A stretch of 8,039 nucleotides of DNA from Chlorobiota bacterium (GCA_030619415.1 JAUXBM010000068.1:1-8039); one strand, 5' to 3'; shown: positions 1 through 5,205, numbered from the stretch's first letter. Notes: a model not told the origin generated them from the sequence alone. A program made the numbers and translations.

Positions 1-1
1 A

Positions 2-190
2 TTTTCCATTATCAATGCCCAGTACCGCCTGGGACCTGATTTAGGTATTCGGCACACCTGGTTAAACATAAGGAACCGATTGTCGGCCCTGAAATATTCG
101 GTGCAGGCTGCTAAGGAGATATCTATTTCAACCATGCATGCCTGCAGTCTTACATCCGGATATTTACTAGGGGATGATACCGTGTCGTGA
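2..190 (+). CDS. Partial unrecognised reading frame, 3' end only
   Basis: An open frame of 62 codons enters from the left edge and stops at TGA 188-190. The peptide begins FSIINAQYRLGPDLGIRHTW and is rich in alternating polar and hydrophobic residues, which would fit a beta-strand protein, but I recognise no family. Its stop overlaps the ATG of the next small frame (TGATG). With no upstream sequence it could be the end of a real gene or a chance frame beside the recombinase gene. Seen: the open frame. Inferred: that it codes at all. Confidence 0.3.
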   Translation, partial: FSIINAQYRLGPDLGIRHTWLNIRNRLSALKYSVQAAKEISISTMHACSLTSGYLLGDDTVS

Positions 191-351
191 TGGGAGAAAA
201 AAACTATAAAAAAACGAAGGGGTGGGCAACCTTTTCTATGCAGAATTCGAATTTCTTTGATAAAACCGACGGGGGGCAATTGTGTAAGCATGGGGTGTTT
301 GATGCATACAGCTCATTTGGATACTATTATAATGGGGGAAATAAAAAATAA
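190..351 (+). CDS. Small unrecognised ORF, 53 aa, overlapping the previous stop
   Basis: ATG at 190 overlaps the preceding TGA, as in translational coupling, and the frame runs 53 codons to TAA 349-351. The product has a basic start (MGEKNYKKTK) and an aromatic- and glycine-rich end (YSSFGYYYNGGNKK). There is no clear ribosome binding site, signal peptide or known motif. It may be a small accessory gene, the broken end of a larger gene, or noise. From 352 to 473 I see no gene, only an AT-rich stretch and a hairpin at 459-474. Confidence 0.2.
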   Translation: MGEKNYKKTKGWATFSMQNSNFFDKTDGGQLCKHGVFDAYSSFGYYYNGGNKK

Positions 352-458
352 AAAATTACTTGATTAAAGGTGGGAATAGATGGGCAGTTGAGTCAGCTTT
401 ACACCAACCCAGATATGATATTTTGATCCTAATTTTGGACCAAAGAGGCTGTTGAAAT

Positions 459-474
459 GACTCTTGAAAGAGTC
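459..474. terminator. Short hairpin at the recombinase stop codon
   Basis: GACTCTTGAAAGAGTC is an inverted repeat (six pairs around a TGAA loop, seven if the loop is tightened) touching the stop codon of the minus-strand recombinase. On the minus strand it is not followed by a run of T. On the plus strand a short T run (482-486) follows. It is a weak candidate terminator in either direction. Confidence 0.25.
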
Positions 475-1691
475 TACAAAAGTTTTTCCGACCACTTTAT
501 TTTTTCATCATCTTCGAAACTATCAAGGTAATGCCGGGTAGTCGAAATGTTTTGATGACCTAATGATTCAGAAATAAACTCTACTGAAGCACCGGACCTT
601 TTTAAAACAGTCGAGAAGCTATGCCGCGCAGTGTATGTTGTTACTTTCTTATCAATACCAACCGATTTTGCAATTTTACCAATGTGGTAGTTTATTGAAC
701 GAATTGCAAGTTCAACCCTATTAGCTTGTTGTTCTGGATTCATACCTTGTTTTAATATTGGGAATAGATATTTATCGTTGCTGTCATCGGTATTACTCCA
801 TCGTTGAGTAATTTCATGCATCTGCTTAGAGATGAAAACTTTGATTAGGATTGGATTACTTCGGGTTGACCGGATGGTTTTACTCCTGTTGAATACCAGG
901 AATCCATCAACAATACTATCCTTCATTAAATTGGCGATATCAGTAAAATTCATTCCATTTGCCAAATACGAAAAAATCCACATATCACGGCTGTAGGCTT
1001 CAATTTCATTATTGGCTTGGTAGTTGAGAATCTTCAACACATCATCCTTCCTTAAAGCTTTCTTAATGCTTCGACCCGTAGGGATTTGATATTTTCTTCT
1101 CCCGAACGGGTAAGATTCATGTTTAACTATTCCATCGGCTATCGCATCATTGAACACTGAACGTATGTTACGGCAATATATGCCAACGGTTGTTATTGAT
1201 CTATTTCTTTTCAGCATCCATTGTTCGAAATCTTCAAGGAATTTAACTGTTATTCTTTGGATAGGGAGGCTATCCGATTTGCTAAATGTCTTTAGTGCCG
1301 TTCGTGTAGTGTTATAAGTTCGACCAGTTTTTACCCGCAGCTGATGATTTAATTTTTCAATCTTCTGGCTGAATAGAACATAAACATCTGTTTCTTTCTT
1401 TCCTCCGTTTTGACAAGTTGATGTATATTCCTCAAAGGAAAATACATCGATATCACGGATTACAATTCTGGCTTCTTCTTCCTTTTCAATTAGCTTCTTT
1501 CTGATATCCTTAAAATCTTCTCTGGGTGCTTTTCCCATCACTTTATTAAAGTCTTGAATCGTCAAAGCATAGGAGGTCGCAAAGTATTTTGAATAACGAT
1601 TATGCGTTATCCTGATTTTTACAGGATATAAACTATCCTTACGCTTTCTTCTTTTGTCCAGTACAATACTGGTCGTTACATCTGTTTTCAT
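474..1691 (-). CDS. Tyrosine recombinase (phage-type integrase, arm-domain family)
   Basis: A site-specific DNA recombinase of the tyrosine family, 405 aa, the usual length for Bacteroidota mobile-element integrases. Residues 1-90 look like the arm-binding domain (VLDKRRKRKDSLYPVKIRIT), about 100-195 like the SAM-like core-binding domain, and 210-400 are the catalytic domain. Visible catalytic residues are Lys271, Arg356 in YTARHSFST, His379 in LGHQ and the nucleophile Tyr388 in TRHYL. The usual first Arg is replaced by Asn245 (LANGMNFTDI), and the His of the HxxR motif is Tyr353. I believe related Bacteroidota integrases share both changes, so activity is not excluded. The frame can extend to a TTG at 1709, but the ATG at 1691 gives the typical family start. 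It points away from tRNA-Asn 93 bp off, and no other mobile-element gene is in view. Confidence 0.9.
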   Translation of the reverse strand: MKTDVTTSIVLDKRRKRKDSLYPVKIRITHNRYSKYFATSYALTIQDFNKVMGKAPREDFKDIRKKLIEKEEEARIVIRDIDVFSFEEYTSTCQNGGKKETDVYVLFSQKIEKLNHQLRVKTGRTYNTTRTALKTFSKSDSLPIQRITVKFLEDFEQWMLKRNRSITTVGIYCRNIRSVFNDAIADGIVKHESYPFGRRKYQIPTGRSIKKALRKDDVLKILNYQANNEIEAYSRDMWIFSYLANGMNFTDIANLMKDSIVDGFLVFNRSKTIRSTRSNPILIKVFISKQMHEITQRWSNTDDSNDKYLFPILKQGMNPEQQANRVELAIRSINYHIGKIAKSVGIDKKVTTYTARHSFSTVLKRSGASVEFISESLGHQNISTTRHYLDSFEDDEKIKWSEKLL

Positions 1692-1784
1692 GTACAAACA
1701 ATTTGACAAACATTATTTGCAGTTCATGATTTTAATAAAGAAGTCAATCTTGTAAATTGTTTGTTTTCAGGCCGTCTGAAATAT

Positions 1785-1858
1785 TCCTCCTTAGCTCAGT
1801 TGGTTAGAGCATCTGACTGTTAATCAGAGGGTCCAAGGTTCAAGTCCTTGAGGGGGAG
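1785..1858 (+). tRNA. tRNA-Asn (anticodon GTT)
   Basis: A full cloverleaf can be drawn. The acceptor stem pairs TCCTCCT (1785-1791) with AGGGGGA (1851-1857), with one G-T pair. The D arm is GCTC/GAGC (1794-1797, 1807-1810). The anticodon arm is TCTGA/TCAGA (1812-1816, 1824-1828) around loop CTGTTAA, with anticodon GTT at 1819-1821. The T arm is CAAGG/CCTTG (1834-1838, 1846-1850) around TTCAAGT. The discriminator base is G1858. The CCA end is not encoded (G is followed by CAA). This is the functional copy; a broken second copy starts at 2166. Confidence 0.97.
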
Positions 1859-1863
1859 CAAAG

Positions 1864-1893
1864 AGCCATCTATTTCGGGTGGCTTTTCTTTTT
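1864..1893 (+). terminator. Rho-independent terminator of tRNA-Asn
   Basis: AGCCATC (1864-1870) pairs with GGTGGCT (1878-1884) around a 7-nt loop, with one G-T pair. It is followed by TTTCTTTTT. It lies 5 nt after the tRNA. The following GIY-YIG frame could in principle begin at a GTG (1879) inside the 3' arm of this hairpin. Confidence 0.7.
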
Positions 1894-1902
1894 ATTATCA
1901 GT

Positions 1903-2196
1903 ATGTATTTCATCTATTTTCTTTATTCAAATAAATCTGACATTTATTATGTTGGGCATTCTGATGATTACTTAAAAAGGTTTGAGCAACACAACAATAC
2001 TGACAGGAATACCTTTACAAGAAAACACCGTCCCTGGACACTGAAAGCTGTTTTTGAATGTGGTAATGATAAAGGGGTTGCCATAAAAATCGAAAGATTT
2101 ATCAAGAAGCAAAAAAGTCGGAAGTTAATTGAGCGGATCATTGCCGGCGAAGATTTACATGGAATCTTAGCTCAGTTGGTTAGAGTCCTCCCGTAA
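1903..2196 (+). CDS. Small GIY-YIG nuclease ending inside a tRNA copy
   Basis: A single-domain GIY-YIG endonuclease-like protein of 97 aa from ATG 1903. The two signature strands are FIY (3-5) and YVG (16-18), followed by Arg26 in LKRFEQH and Glu64 in KIERFIKK. These match the catalytic Tyr, Arg and Glu of the fold. The length fits the one-domain proteins often labelled UvrC-like or UPF0213. The frame stays open upstream to a GTG at 1879, but that codon lies in the tRNA terminator, so the ATG is preferred. The gene begins 44 bp after tRNA-Asn with no clear promoter of its own, so expression may depend on read-through. The last ten residues (ILAQLVRVLP) are encoded by the D-arm region of a second, decayed tRNA-Asn, and the stop codon lies in a palindrome inserted there. 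Role: nuclease by family; the target is unknown and homing is an inference. Confidence 0.8.
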   Translation: MYFIYFLYSNKSDIYYVGHSDDYLKRFEQHNNTDRNTFTRKHRPWTLKAVFECGNDKGVAIKIERFIKKQKSRKLIERIIAGEDLHGILAQLVRVLP

Positions 2197-2211
2197 GTAC
2201 GGGATGCGGGA
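2189..2211. repeat. GC-rich palindrome in the tRNA copy, with an extra half-site
   Basis: TCCCGTAAGTACGGGA (2189-2204) is a palindrome with two unpaired central bases. It is followed directly by TGCGGGA (2205-2211), which equals the right half of the other palindrome at 2226. With TCC at 2186-2188, the block reads as one palindrome set inside the remains of another. It supplies the TAA stop of the GIY-YIG gene. Confidence 0.75.
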
Positions 2212-2225
2212 TTAATCAGAGGGTC

Positions 2226-2241
2226 TCCCGCAGGTGCGGGA
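2226..2241. repeat. Second GC-rich palindrome in the tRNA copy
   Basis: TCCCGCAGGTGCGGGA is a 16-bp palindrome of the same form as the one at 2189 (TCCCGYA, RG, TRCGGGA). It occupies precisely the gap between two blocks of tRNA identity, replacing the 5' T stem and most of the T loop. Confidence 0.8.
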
Positions 2242-2270
2242 TCCTTGAGGGGGAGCGTCAGAATCAGCTA

Positions 2271-2296
2271 CTTACGAAAATCTAGTAGATGGCTTT
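2271..2296 (+). terminator. Degenerate terminator after the tRNA copy
   Basis: AGCTAC (2271-2276) can pair with GTA and GCT (2290 onward) across a 4-nt bulge. The sequence ATGGCTTTTTT resembles the GTGGCTTTT end of the intact tRNA terminator. This suggests that the tRNA and its terminator were duplicated together and that this copy has decayed. It may also stop transcription of the GIY-YIG gene. Confidence 0.4.
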
Positions 2297-2405
2297 TTTC
2301 ATTTGCACAAATAATTTAGCAAGCACTAATTTCAAAGAACTGCGAACAATGTTCAGGTTTATAAATACACCATCCCCGCAGGAATGACTAAAAATTCAAT
2401 CACTT

Positions 2406-2413
2406 TACTTTTG
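2406..2413 (+). promoter_or_regulatory. Possible -7 element for the sorting-domain protein gene
   Basis: TACTTTTG fits the Bacteroidota -7 consensus TAnnTTTG and would give a leader of about 50 nt before the ATG at 2469. No convincing -33 TTG is seen at the right distance. A second weaker candidate, TAACTTTA, lies at 2427-2434. Confidence 0.35.
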
Positions 2414-2468
2414 GTCTAATTTGTATTAACTTTATCTTTTTTAATTGTTTAACCAAACCCACCTAACT

Positions 2469-3314
2469 ATGAAAACTATTGTCAAATTAAATGGAATGCG
2501 AATGGAAAAATTGACTTTCATTTTGATATTGGTCATGTTTTCCTTTTTACGATTAAACCTTTATGCACAAATCATCTATACCGATATTCAGGATACTATT
2601 CTCACTTTTCCCGAAAATGTCCCAGGCATACAGGATGAGACCAATTACATCTATTTTGATCTGGACAATGATGGAGAACATGACTTTTACTTTTATGCAC
2701 ATTACTGGGAAGAATGGTTGAGCCCTTCCGCACCGGAATATCCCTTTTATGTCATGCAACTTCAATCTATCAATAACAAAGGGGTCGCATGGTTCGAAGG
2801 TTGTGCAATTGATTTTGCATATGGCGATACCATACAGAGTGAATTTTGGCTTGATGGAGGGCTGGTATTCCTTGATATTCTTGGTAGTTACGCCGAGTGC
2901 AACCTCCCTTATCAGGACGGGTATCTTGGTATAAGGCTCACGGAGAATGACAATTATTACTACGGTTGGGTCAGGCTCGATGCCAGCACAGATACATTGG
3001 TTATCAAGGATTTTGCCTATAACAGTTCTCCGAACGAAACTATTTTTGCCGGCCAAACGGAAACAGTTGGGATAATTGAATCAAGCCGGGAGGATGAGGT
3101 TCATATTTATTTTGACGGAAACAACTTCAGGTTCAAAACGGGAAAGCCGGATTATGATACTTATACAGTATTTACCATTGAAGGTAGACAGATTGTGGCA
3201 GGAAAGATCATTTCCGAAAACCTGACCCCATCATTTCATTATAAACCCGGAATTTATCTGATAATGCTTAAGAATTCGCATTCCTATACAATGAAAAAGA
3301 TCCTGGTACATTAA
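2469..3314 (+). CDS. Secreted protein with C-terminal domain like a type IX sorting signal
   Basis: An exported protein of 281 aa, function unknown. Residues 12-34 form a signal peptide ending LYAQ. An acidic YFDLDNDGEHDF stretch (62-73) resembles a calcium-binding DxDxDG loop. YYYGWVRLD (163-171) followed by DFAYNSSPNETIFAGQ (181-196) is a segment I know from many secreted Bacteroidota proteins. The last 75 residues, with FTIEGRQI, KPGIYLIML and a MKKILV end, resemble a type A sorting domain of the type IX secretion system, so cell-surface attachment or release is likely. The frame extends to TTG 2445, but ATG 2469 is preferred; 2496 and 2502 are other possible starts, closer to the signal peptide. 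It is monocistronic and converges on the minus-strand gene at 3427. Confidence 0.8.
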   Translation: MKTIVKLNGMRMEKLTFILILVMFSFLRLNLYAQIIYTDIQDTILTFPENVPGIQDETNYIYFDLDNDGEHDFYFYAHYWEEWLSPSAPEYPFYVMQLQSINNKGVAWFEGCAIDFAYGDTIQSEFWLDGGLVFLDILGSYAECNLPYQDGYLGIRLTENDNYYYGWVRLDASTDTLVIKDFAYNSSPNETIFAGQTETVGIIESSREDEVHIYFDGNNFRFKTGKPDYDTYTVFTIEGRQIVAGKIISENLTPSFHYKPGIYLIMLKNSHSYTMKKILVH

Positions 3315-3350
3315 ACGACCAGAAAACTGTACATTTTATCAAAAGTTGAA

Positions 3351-3388
3351 ACAAAAAGAATCTTCCCCGAAAATTTCGAGGAAGGATT
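3351..3388 (-). terminator. Terminator of the DDIPF-repeat protein gene
   Basis: An interrupted hairpin spans 3359-3388, with the core CGAAA/TTTCG (3368-3372, 3374-3378) and flanking TTCC/GGAA. On the minus strand it is followed by CTTTTTGT, giving a normal terminator 38 nt after the stop at 3427. On the plus strand no T run follows, so it serves the upstream convergent gene poorly. Confidence 0.6.
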
Positions 3389-3426
3389 AAAAACAATTTG
3401 AATATATGCTGCGGACTTTGTCCGAA

Positions 3427-3759
3427 TTATTTTACACTGGCAAATGTGTGGTGGGTTTCTGAAATAGCTGATTGCGTATTGAACGGAATATCGTCAACAT
3501 AAGCCTCATCGGCAAATTGATATTCTACTTTAAGCGATTCCTGGTAAATATATGCGTCAGCTAATGTTTCTGTATCAAAAGGGATATCATCGATGTATGC
3601 TTCTTCTTCAAATGTGTACTCCACATTTGCCTGAGTGCTGTCAACATTCTCAAGACCACCTGCGGCCAGTTCCGATCCATAAGCGATTCCCGATAATAGT
3701 AAAATTAATAAGCCATAAATGACGAGGGAAGCTACTGCTGTTTCTATTTTTGTTTTCAT
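3427..3759 (-). CDS. Small exported or membrane-anchored protein with two DDIPF repeats
   Basis: A protein of 110 aa from ATG 3759. Residues 9-28 are a hydrophobic stretch (VASLVIYGLLILLLSGIAYG) that is either a signal peptide or an anchor. The rest is acidic, with two near-identical 18-residue repeats, VEYTFEEEAYIDDIPFDT (46-63) and VEYQFADEAYVDDIPFNT (78-95), 13 of 18 identical and 32 residues apart. I associate YxDDIPF segments with small uncharacterised Bacteroidota proteins but cannot name a function. An in-frame ATG at 3786 exists. The promoter -7 element at 3791-3798 would start the transcript at about that codon, so 3759, with a leader of roughly 25 nt, is the better choice. The gene has its own promoter and terminator. 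Confidence 0.75.
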   Translation of the reverse strand: MKTKIETAVASLVIYGLLILLLSGIAYGSELAAGGLENVDSTQANVEYTFEEEAYIDDIPFDTETLADAYIYQESLKVEYQFADEAYVDDIPFNTQSAISETHHTFASVK

Positions 3760-3790
3760 CGTTTTAGTGTTTTTAGATTGTTTCATGAAG

Positions 3791-3821
3791 CAAATATATG
3801 GTGAGATAAGGGCCGTGTAAA
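3791..3821 (-). promoter_or_regulatory. Bacteroidota-type promoter of the DDIPF-repeat gene
   Basis: On the minus strand, TTTA (3818-3821) is followed after 19 bp by TATATTTG (3791-3798), an exact match to the TAnnTTTG -7 element. Transcription would start near 3785, which decides the start codon of the gene in favour of 3759. Confidence 0.55.
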
Positions 3822-3864
3822 TGGTTAATCGGCGAATGGTGGAGGCTGGTCGGTAAGTGGATGC

Positions 3865-3888
3865 CCTCCTTCGCTAAAGCTACGGCGG
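3865..3888. repeat. Imperfect intergenic hairpin
   Basis: The 24 bp from CCTCCTTCGCT to AGCTACGGCGG form an imperfect inverted repeat around AA. Similar CCTCCTTCGC...GCTACGGAGG palindromes are, as I recall, scattered between genes in several bacterial groups, so this is probably a dispersed small repeat with changes in one arm. Confidence 0.4.
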
Positions 3889-3922
3889 TCGTAGAATAAG
3901 AGAAGAGGTGGAAGGGAGAAAA

Positions 3923-3961
3923 GGTGCAGTTGGTGCAATTGTTACAATGGGTGCAATTGTT
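3923..3961. repeat. GGTGCA direct repeats
   Basis: GGTGCAGTT (3923-3931) is followed by two exact copies of GGTGCAATTGTT (3932-3943 and 3950-3961). The two copies are 18 bp apart start to start. No coding frame accompanies them. Confidence 0.6.
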
Positions 3962-4034
3962 TGATTGTAAGTGTTGTTACGCAAAGAAAATTAGTACTTA
4001 AAATTAGATAAGGACTTAATACTACAGATTACTG

Positions 4035-4098
4035 ACTGAAAACTGCCGACTGGAGACTGCCAACTGAGGACTGAAGACTGCCCAATTGAAGACTAGCG
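4035..4098. repeat. Seven-bp tandem array ACTGNNN
   Basis: Seven units of 7 bp lie in perfect register from 4035 to 4083: ACTG followed in turn by AAA, CCG, GAG, CCA, AGG, AAG and CCC. Degenerate units (AATTGAAG, ACTAGCG) follow to 4098. ACTG is invariant while the last three bases vary. The surrounding spacer (3822-4273) has no gene apart from the relic at 4106. Confidence 0.8.
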
Positions 4099-4105
4099 AT
4101 TCAGC

Positions 4106-4228
4106 CTACTTCAAATACCTCGGCACATCGTATTTATCGGGATGATCATATTTGGTTCTTCCATCGATGGTTGCTGAAAAAGAAATGCCAACTGCAATCA
4201 GCTTTGATCTCGATTTGCTTGTGAAGCC
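4106..4228 (-). pseudogene. 3' tail of a lost gene, possibly an outer-membrane barrel
   Basis: On the minus strand an open stretch of 40 codons ends at TAG 4106-4108 and reads FTSKSRSKLIAVGISFSATI followed by DGRTKYDHPDKYDVPRYLK. It is closed upstream by an in-frame TAG at 4229-4231 and has no start codon. The composition and the strand-like LIAVGISFSATI resemble the end of an outer-membrane beta-barrel protein. It looks like a remnant left by a deletion or insertion, with the array at 4035-4098 just past its 3' end. Seen: the frame. Inferred: its origin. Confidence 0.4.
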
Positions 4229-4273
4229 CTACCCGAACGGAAAGCCCTAAATTGTTAATTAAGTGTTAAAATA

Positions 4274-4304
4274 TTGATAATGAGCAGTGTTTAGTTTACA
4301 TTTG
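4274..4304 (+). promoter_or_regulatory. Bacteroidota-type promoter of the duplicated-domain protein
   Basis: TTG (4274-4276), a 20-bp gap and TACATTTG (4297-4304) match the TTG/TAnnTTTG consensus exactly. The start would be near 4311, giving a leader of about 35 nt before ATG 4346. Confidence 0.6.
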
Positions 4305-4345
4305 GGGCAACCAAAATTTATTATTCAACTAAATACCATTCAACC

Positions 4346-5083
4346 ATGAGAAAAACGATGATGATTGTTGTGCTGTTTGTTTGCACAACTTTAATTGCCT
4401 TTGGGCAATCAGATTACAAAATGCTAGAACTGGCTTATTTGAAACCACTTCCGGGAGCAGACCTTGAGGCGGCATCAAAAGCCATTGCTGAGCACAACAA
4501 GAAATTCCATGCCGAAGATCCTTACAAAGCTTCTGTATGGTCGAACATGACAGGCAGCATGGTCGGCACTTGGGTTTGGGTGATGTACCCTGCCAATTTT
4601 ACACATTACGACGACCGGCCTTCGGGTAAAGAACACGACAAGGATTGGGACAAAGCAACAAGACCCTATTTTAAACTTATTGCCAACGAATACTGGAAAG
4701 AAGACGATGAGTTAAGTTATACACCAGAAGAATTCAAACAGGCAGGGAAAGTGGTATTCACTATTTTTGATATCAAACCCGGTGACAGTTATCGTTTTAA
4801 AGCCATATTAGAAGATATCGCAAAAGTTTACAATGAAAAGAAATACGATTACAATTTTGTTGTTTACTGGAATCAGTTCGAAAATAAAAATGGAAGGGAC
4901 GTAGCCATCGAAGTGATGTTCGAAAAATGGTCATTTTTGGATGCAGACCATGGCTTGAAAAAGGACTTTGAAGAAGTTCATGGCGAAGGCAGTTGGTGGA
5001 AACTAATAGAAGAATACAGGGATATTGTCGTCTCTGCGGATGACGAATTGTCAATTTTGATGCCTGAGATGAGTGCTGAATAA
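4346..5083 (+). CDS. Secreted protein of unknown function with internal duplication
   Basis: An exported protein of 245 aa. Residues 1-21 are a signal peptide (MRKTMMIVVLFVCTTLIAFG, then Q). The mature part seems to be two copies of one domain of about 100 residues, at 26-125 and 135-237. Each starts with a beta strand and a (K)PGxx segment (LELAYLKPLPGAD; VVFTIFDIKPGDS), continues into a helix, and ends with KLI..EY and DDELS (KLIANEY...DDELSY; KLIEEYRD...DDELSI). The pattern suggests paired ferredoxin-like (dimeric alpha/beta barrel) domains in one chain. I cannot assign a ligand or reaction. No cysteine remains in the mature protein. It has its own promoter (4274) and a strong terminator (5103), so it is monocistronic. 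Confidence 0.75.
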   Translation: MRKTMMIVVLFVCTTLIAFGQSDYKMLELAYLKPLPGADLEAASKAIAEHNKKFHAEDPYKASVWSNMTGSMVGTWVWVMYPANFTHYDDRPSGKEHDKDWDKATRPYFKLIANEYWKEDDELSYTPEEFKQAGKVVFTIFDIKPGDSYRFKAILEDIAKVYNEKKYDYNFVVYWNQFENKNGRDVAIEVMFEKWSFLDADHGLKKDFEEVHGEGSWWKLIEEYRDIVVSADDELSILMPEMSAE

Positions 5084-5102
5084 TCGACTCGTCAAAATAC
5101 TT

Positions 5103-5137
5103 AAAACCCCGCTGATACATTTTCTTCGGGGTTTTTT
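5103..5137 (+). terminator. Strong Rho-independent terminator
   Basis: AAAACCCCG (5103-5111) pairs perfectly with CGGGGTTTT (5127-5135) around a 15-nt loop and merges into a run of six T. It ends the gene at 4346-5083 and separates it from the cytochrome gene. Confidence 0.85.
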
Positions 5138-5147
5138 CATGAAACAA

Positions 5148-5179
5148 TTGGTATTATTCGCTTCCTTTTTTTAATTTTA
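5148..5179 (+). promoter_or_regulatory. Likely promoter of the cytochrome c gene
   Basis: TTGG (5148-5151), a 20-bp gap and TAATTTTA (5172-5179) resemble the Bacteroidota -33/-7 pair with one mismatch in the -7 element. The start would be near 5186, 20 nt before ATG 5206. Confidence 0.4.
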
Positions 5180-5205
5180 CAAGAATCAATAAAACCAATA
5201 TAGCC

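Larger units (their letters stand above)
2166..2256 (+). pseudogene. Decayed second copy of tRNA-Asn, interrupted by palindromes
   Basis: Three blocks are identical to the intact tRNA-Asn: 2166-2185 to 1790-1809 (20 nt, D arm), 2212-2225 to 1820-1833 (14 nt, 3' side of the anticodon arm and variable loop) and 2242-2256 to 1845-1859 (15 nt, T-stem 3' strand, acceptor and discriminator). The stretches between them are replaced. Ten nt (1810-1819) give way to 26 nt at 2186-2211, and eleven nt (1834-1844) give way to exactly 16 nt at 2226-2241. The acceptor 5' strand is also lost. No functional tRNA can fold, because the anticodon arm and T arm have each lost their 5' strand. Confidence 0.85.

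Noticed and set aside
1095..1120. CCCGAACGGG within the recombinase gene as another inserted palindrome
   Set aside because: It encodes an ordinary YPFGRRK segment in frame and lacks the TCCCGYA...TRCGGGA form of the elements in the tRNA copy.
1771..1780. GCCGTCTGAA, identical to the neisserial DNA uptake core sequence
   Set aside because: A single 10-mer in a clearly Bacteroidota context, just upstream of a tRNA; most likely chance.
1790..2185. The two tRNA-Asn copies as attachment sites flanking the recombinase element
   Set aside because: Both copies lie on the same side of the recombinase and enclose only the GIY-YIG gene; no third copy is seen in 1-473.
2553..3056. Minus-strand open frame of 167 codons opposite the sorting-domain protein
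   Set aside because: It is a shadow of the plus-strand gene, which has a signal peptide, known motifs and a sorting-like tail; the antisense peptide has no recognisable domain.
4035..4098. The ACTGNNN array as a CRISPR
   Set aside because: Units are 7 bp with no 20-40 bp repeats or spacers, and no cas gene is present.
4797..5147. Minus-strand frame of 116 codons crossing the terminator at 5103-5137
   Set aside because: It would run through a strong terminator and lies antisense to a secreted-protein gene; no motif supports it.
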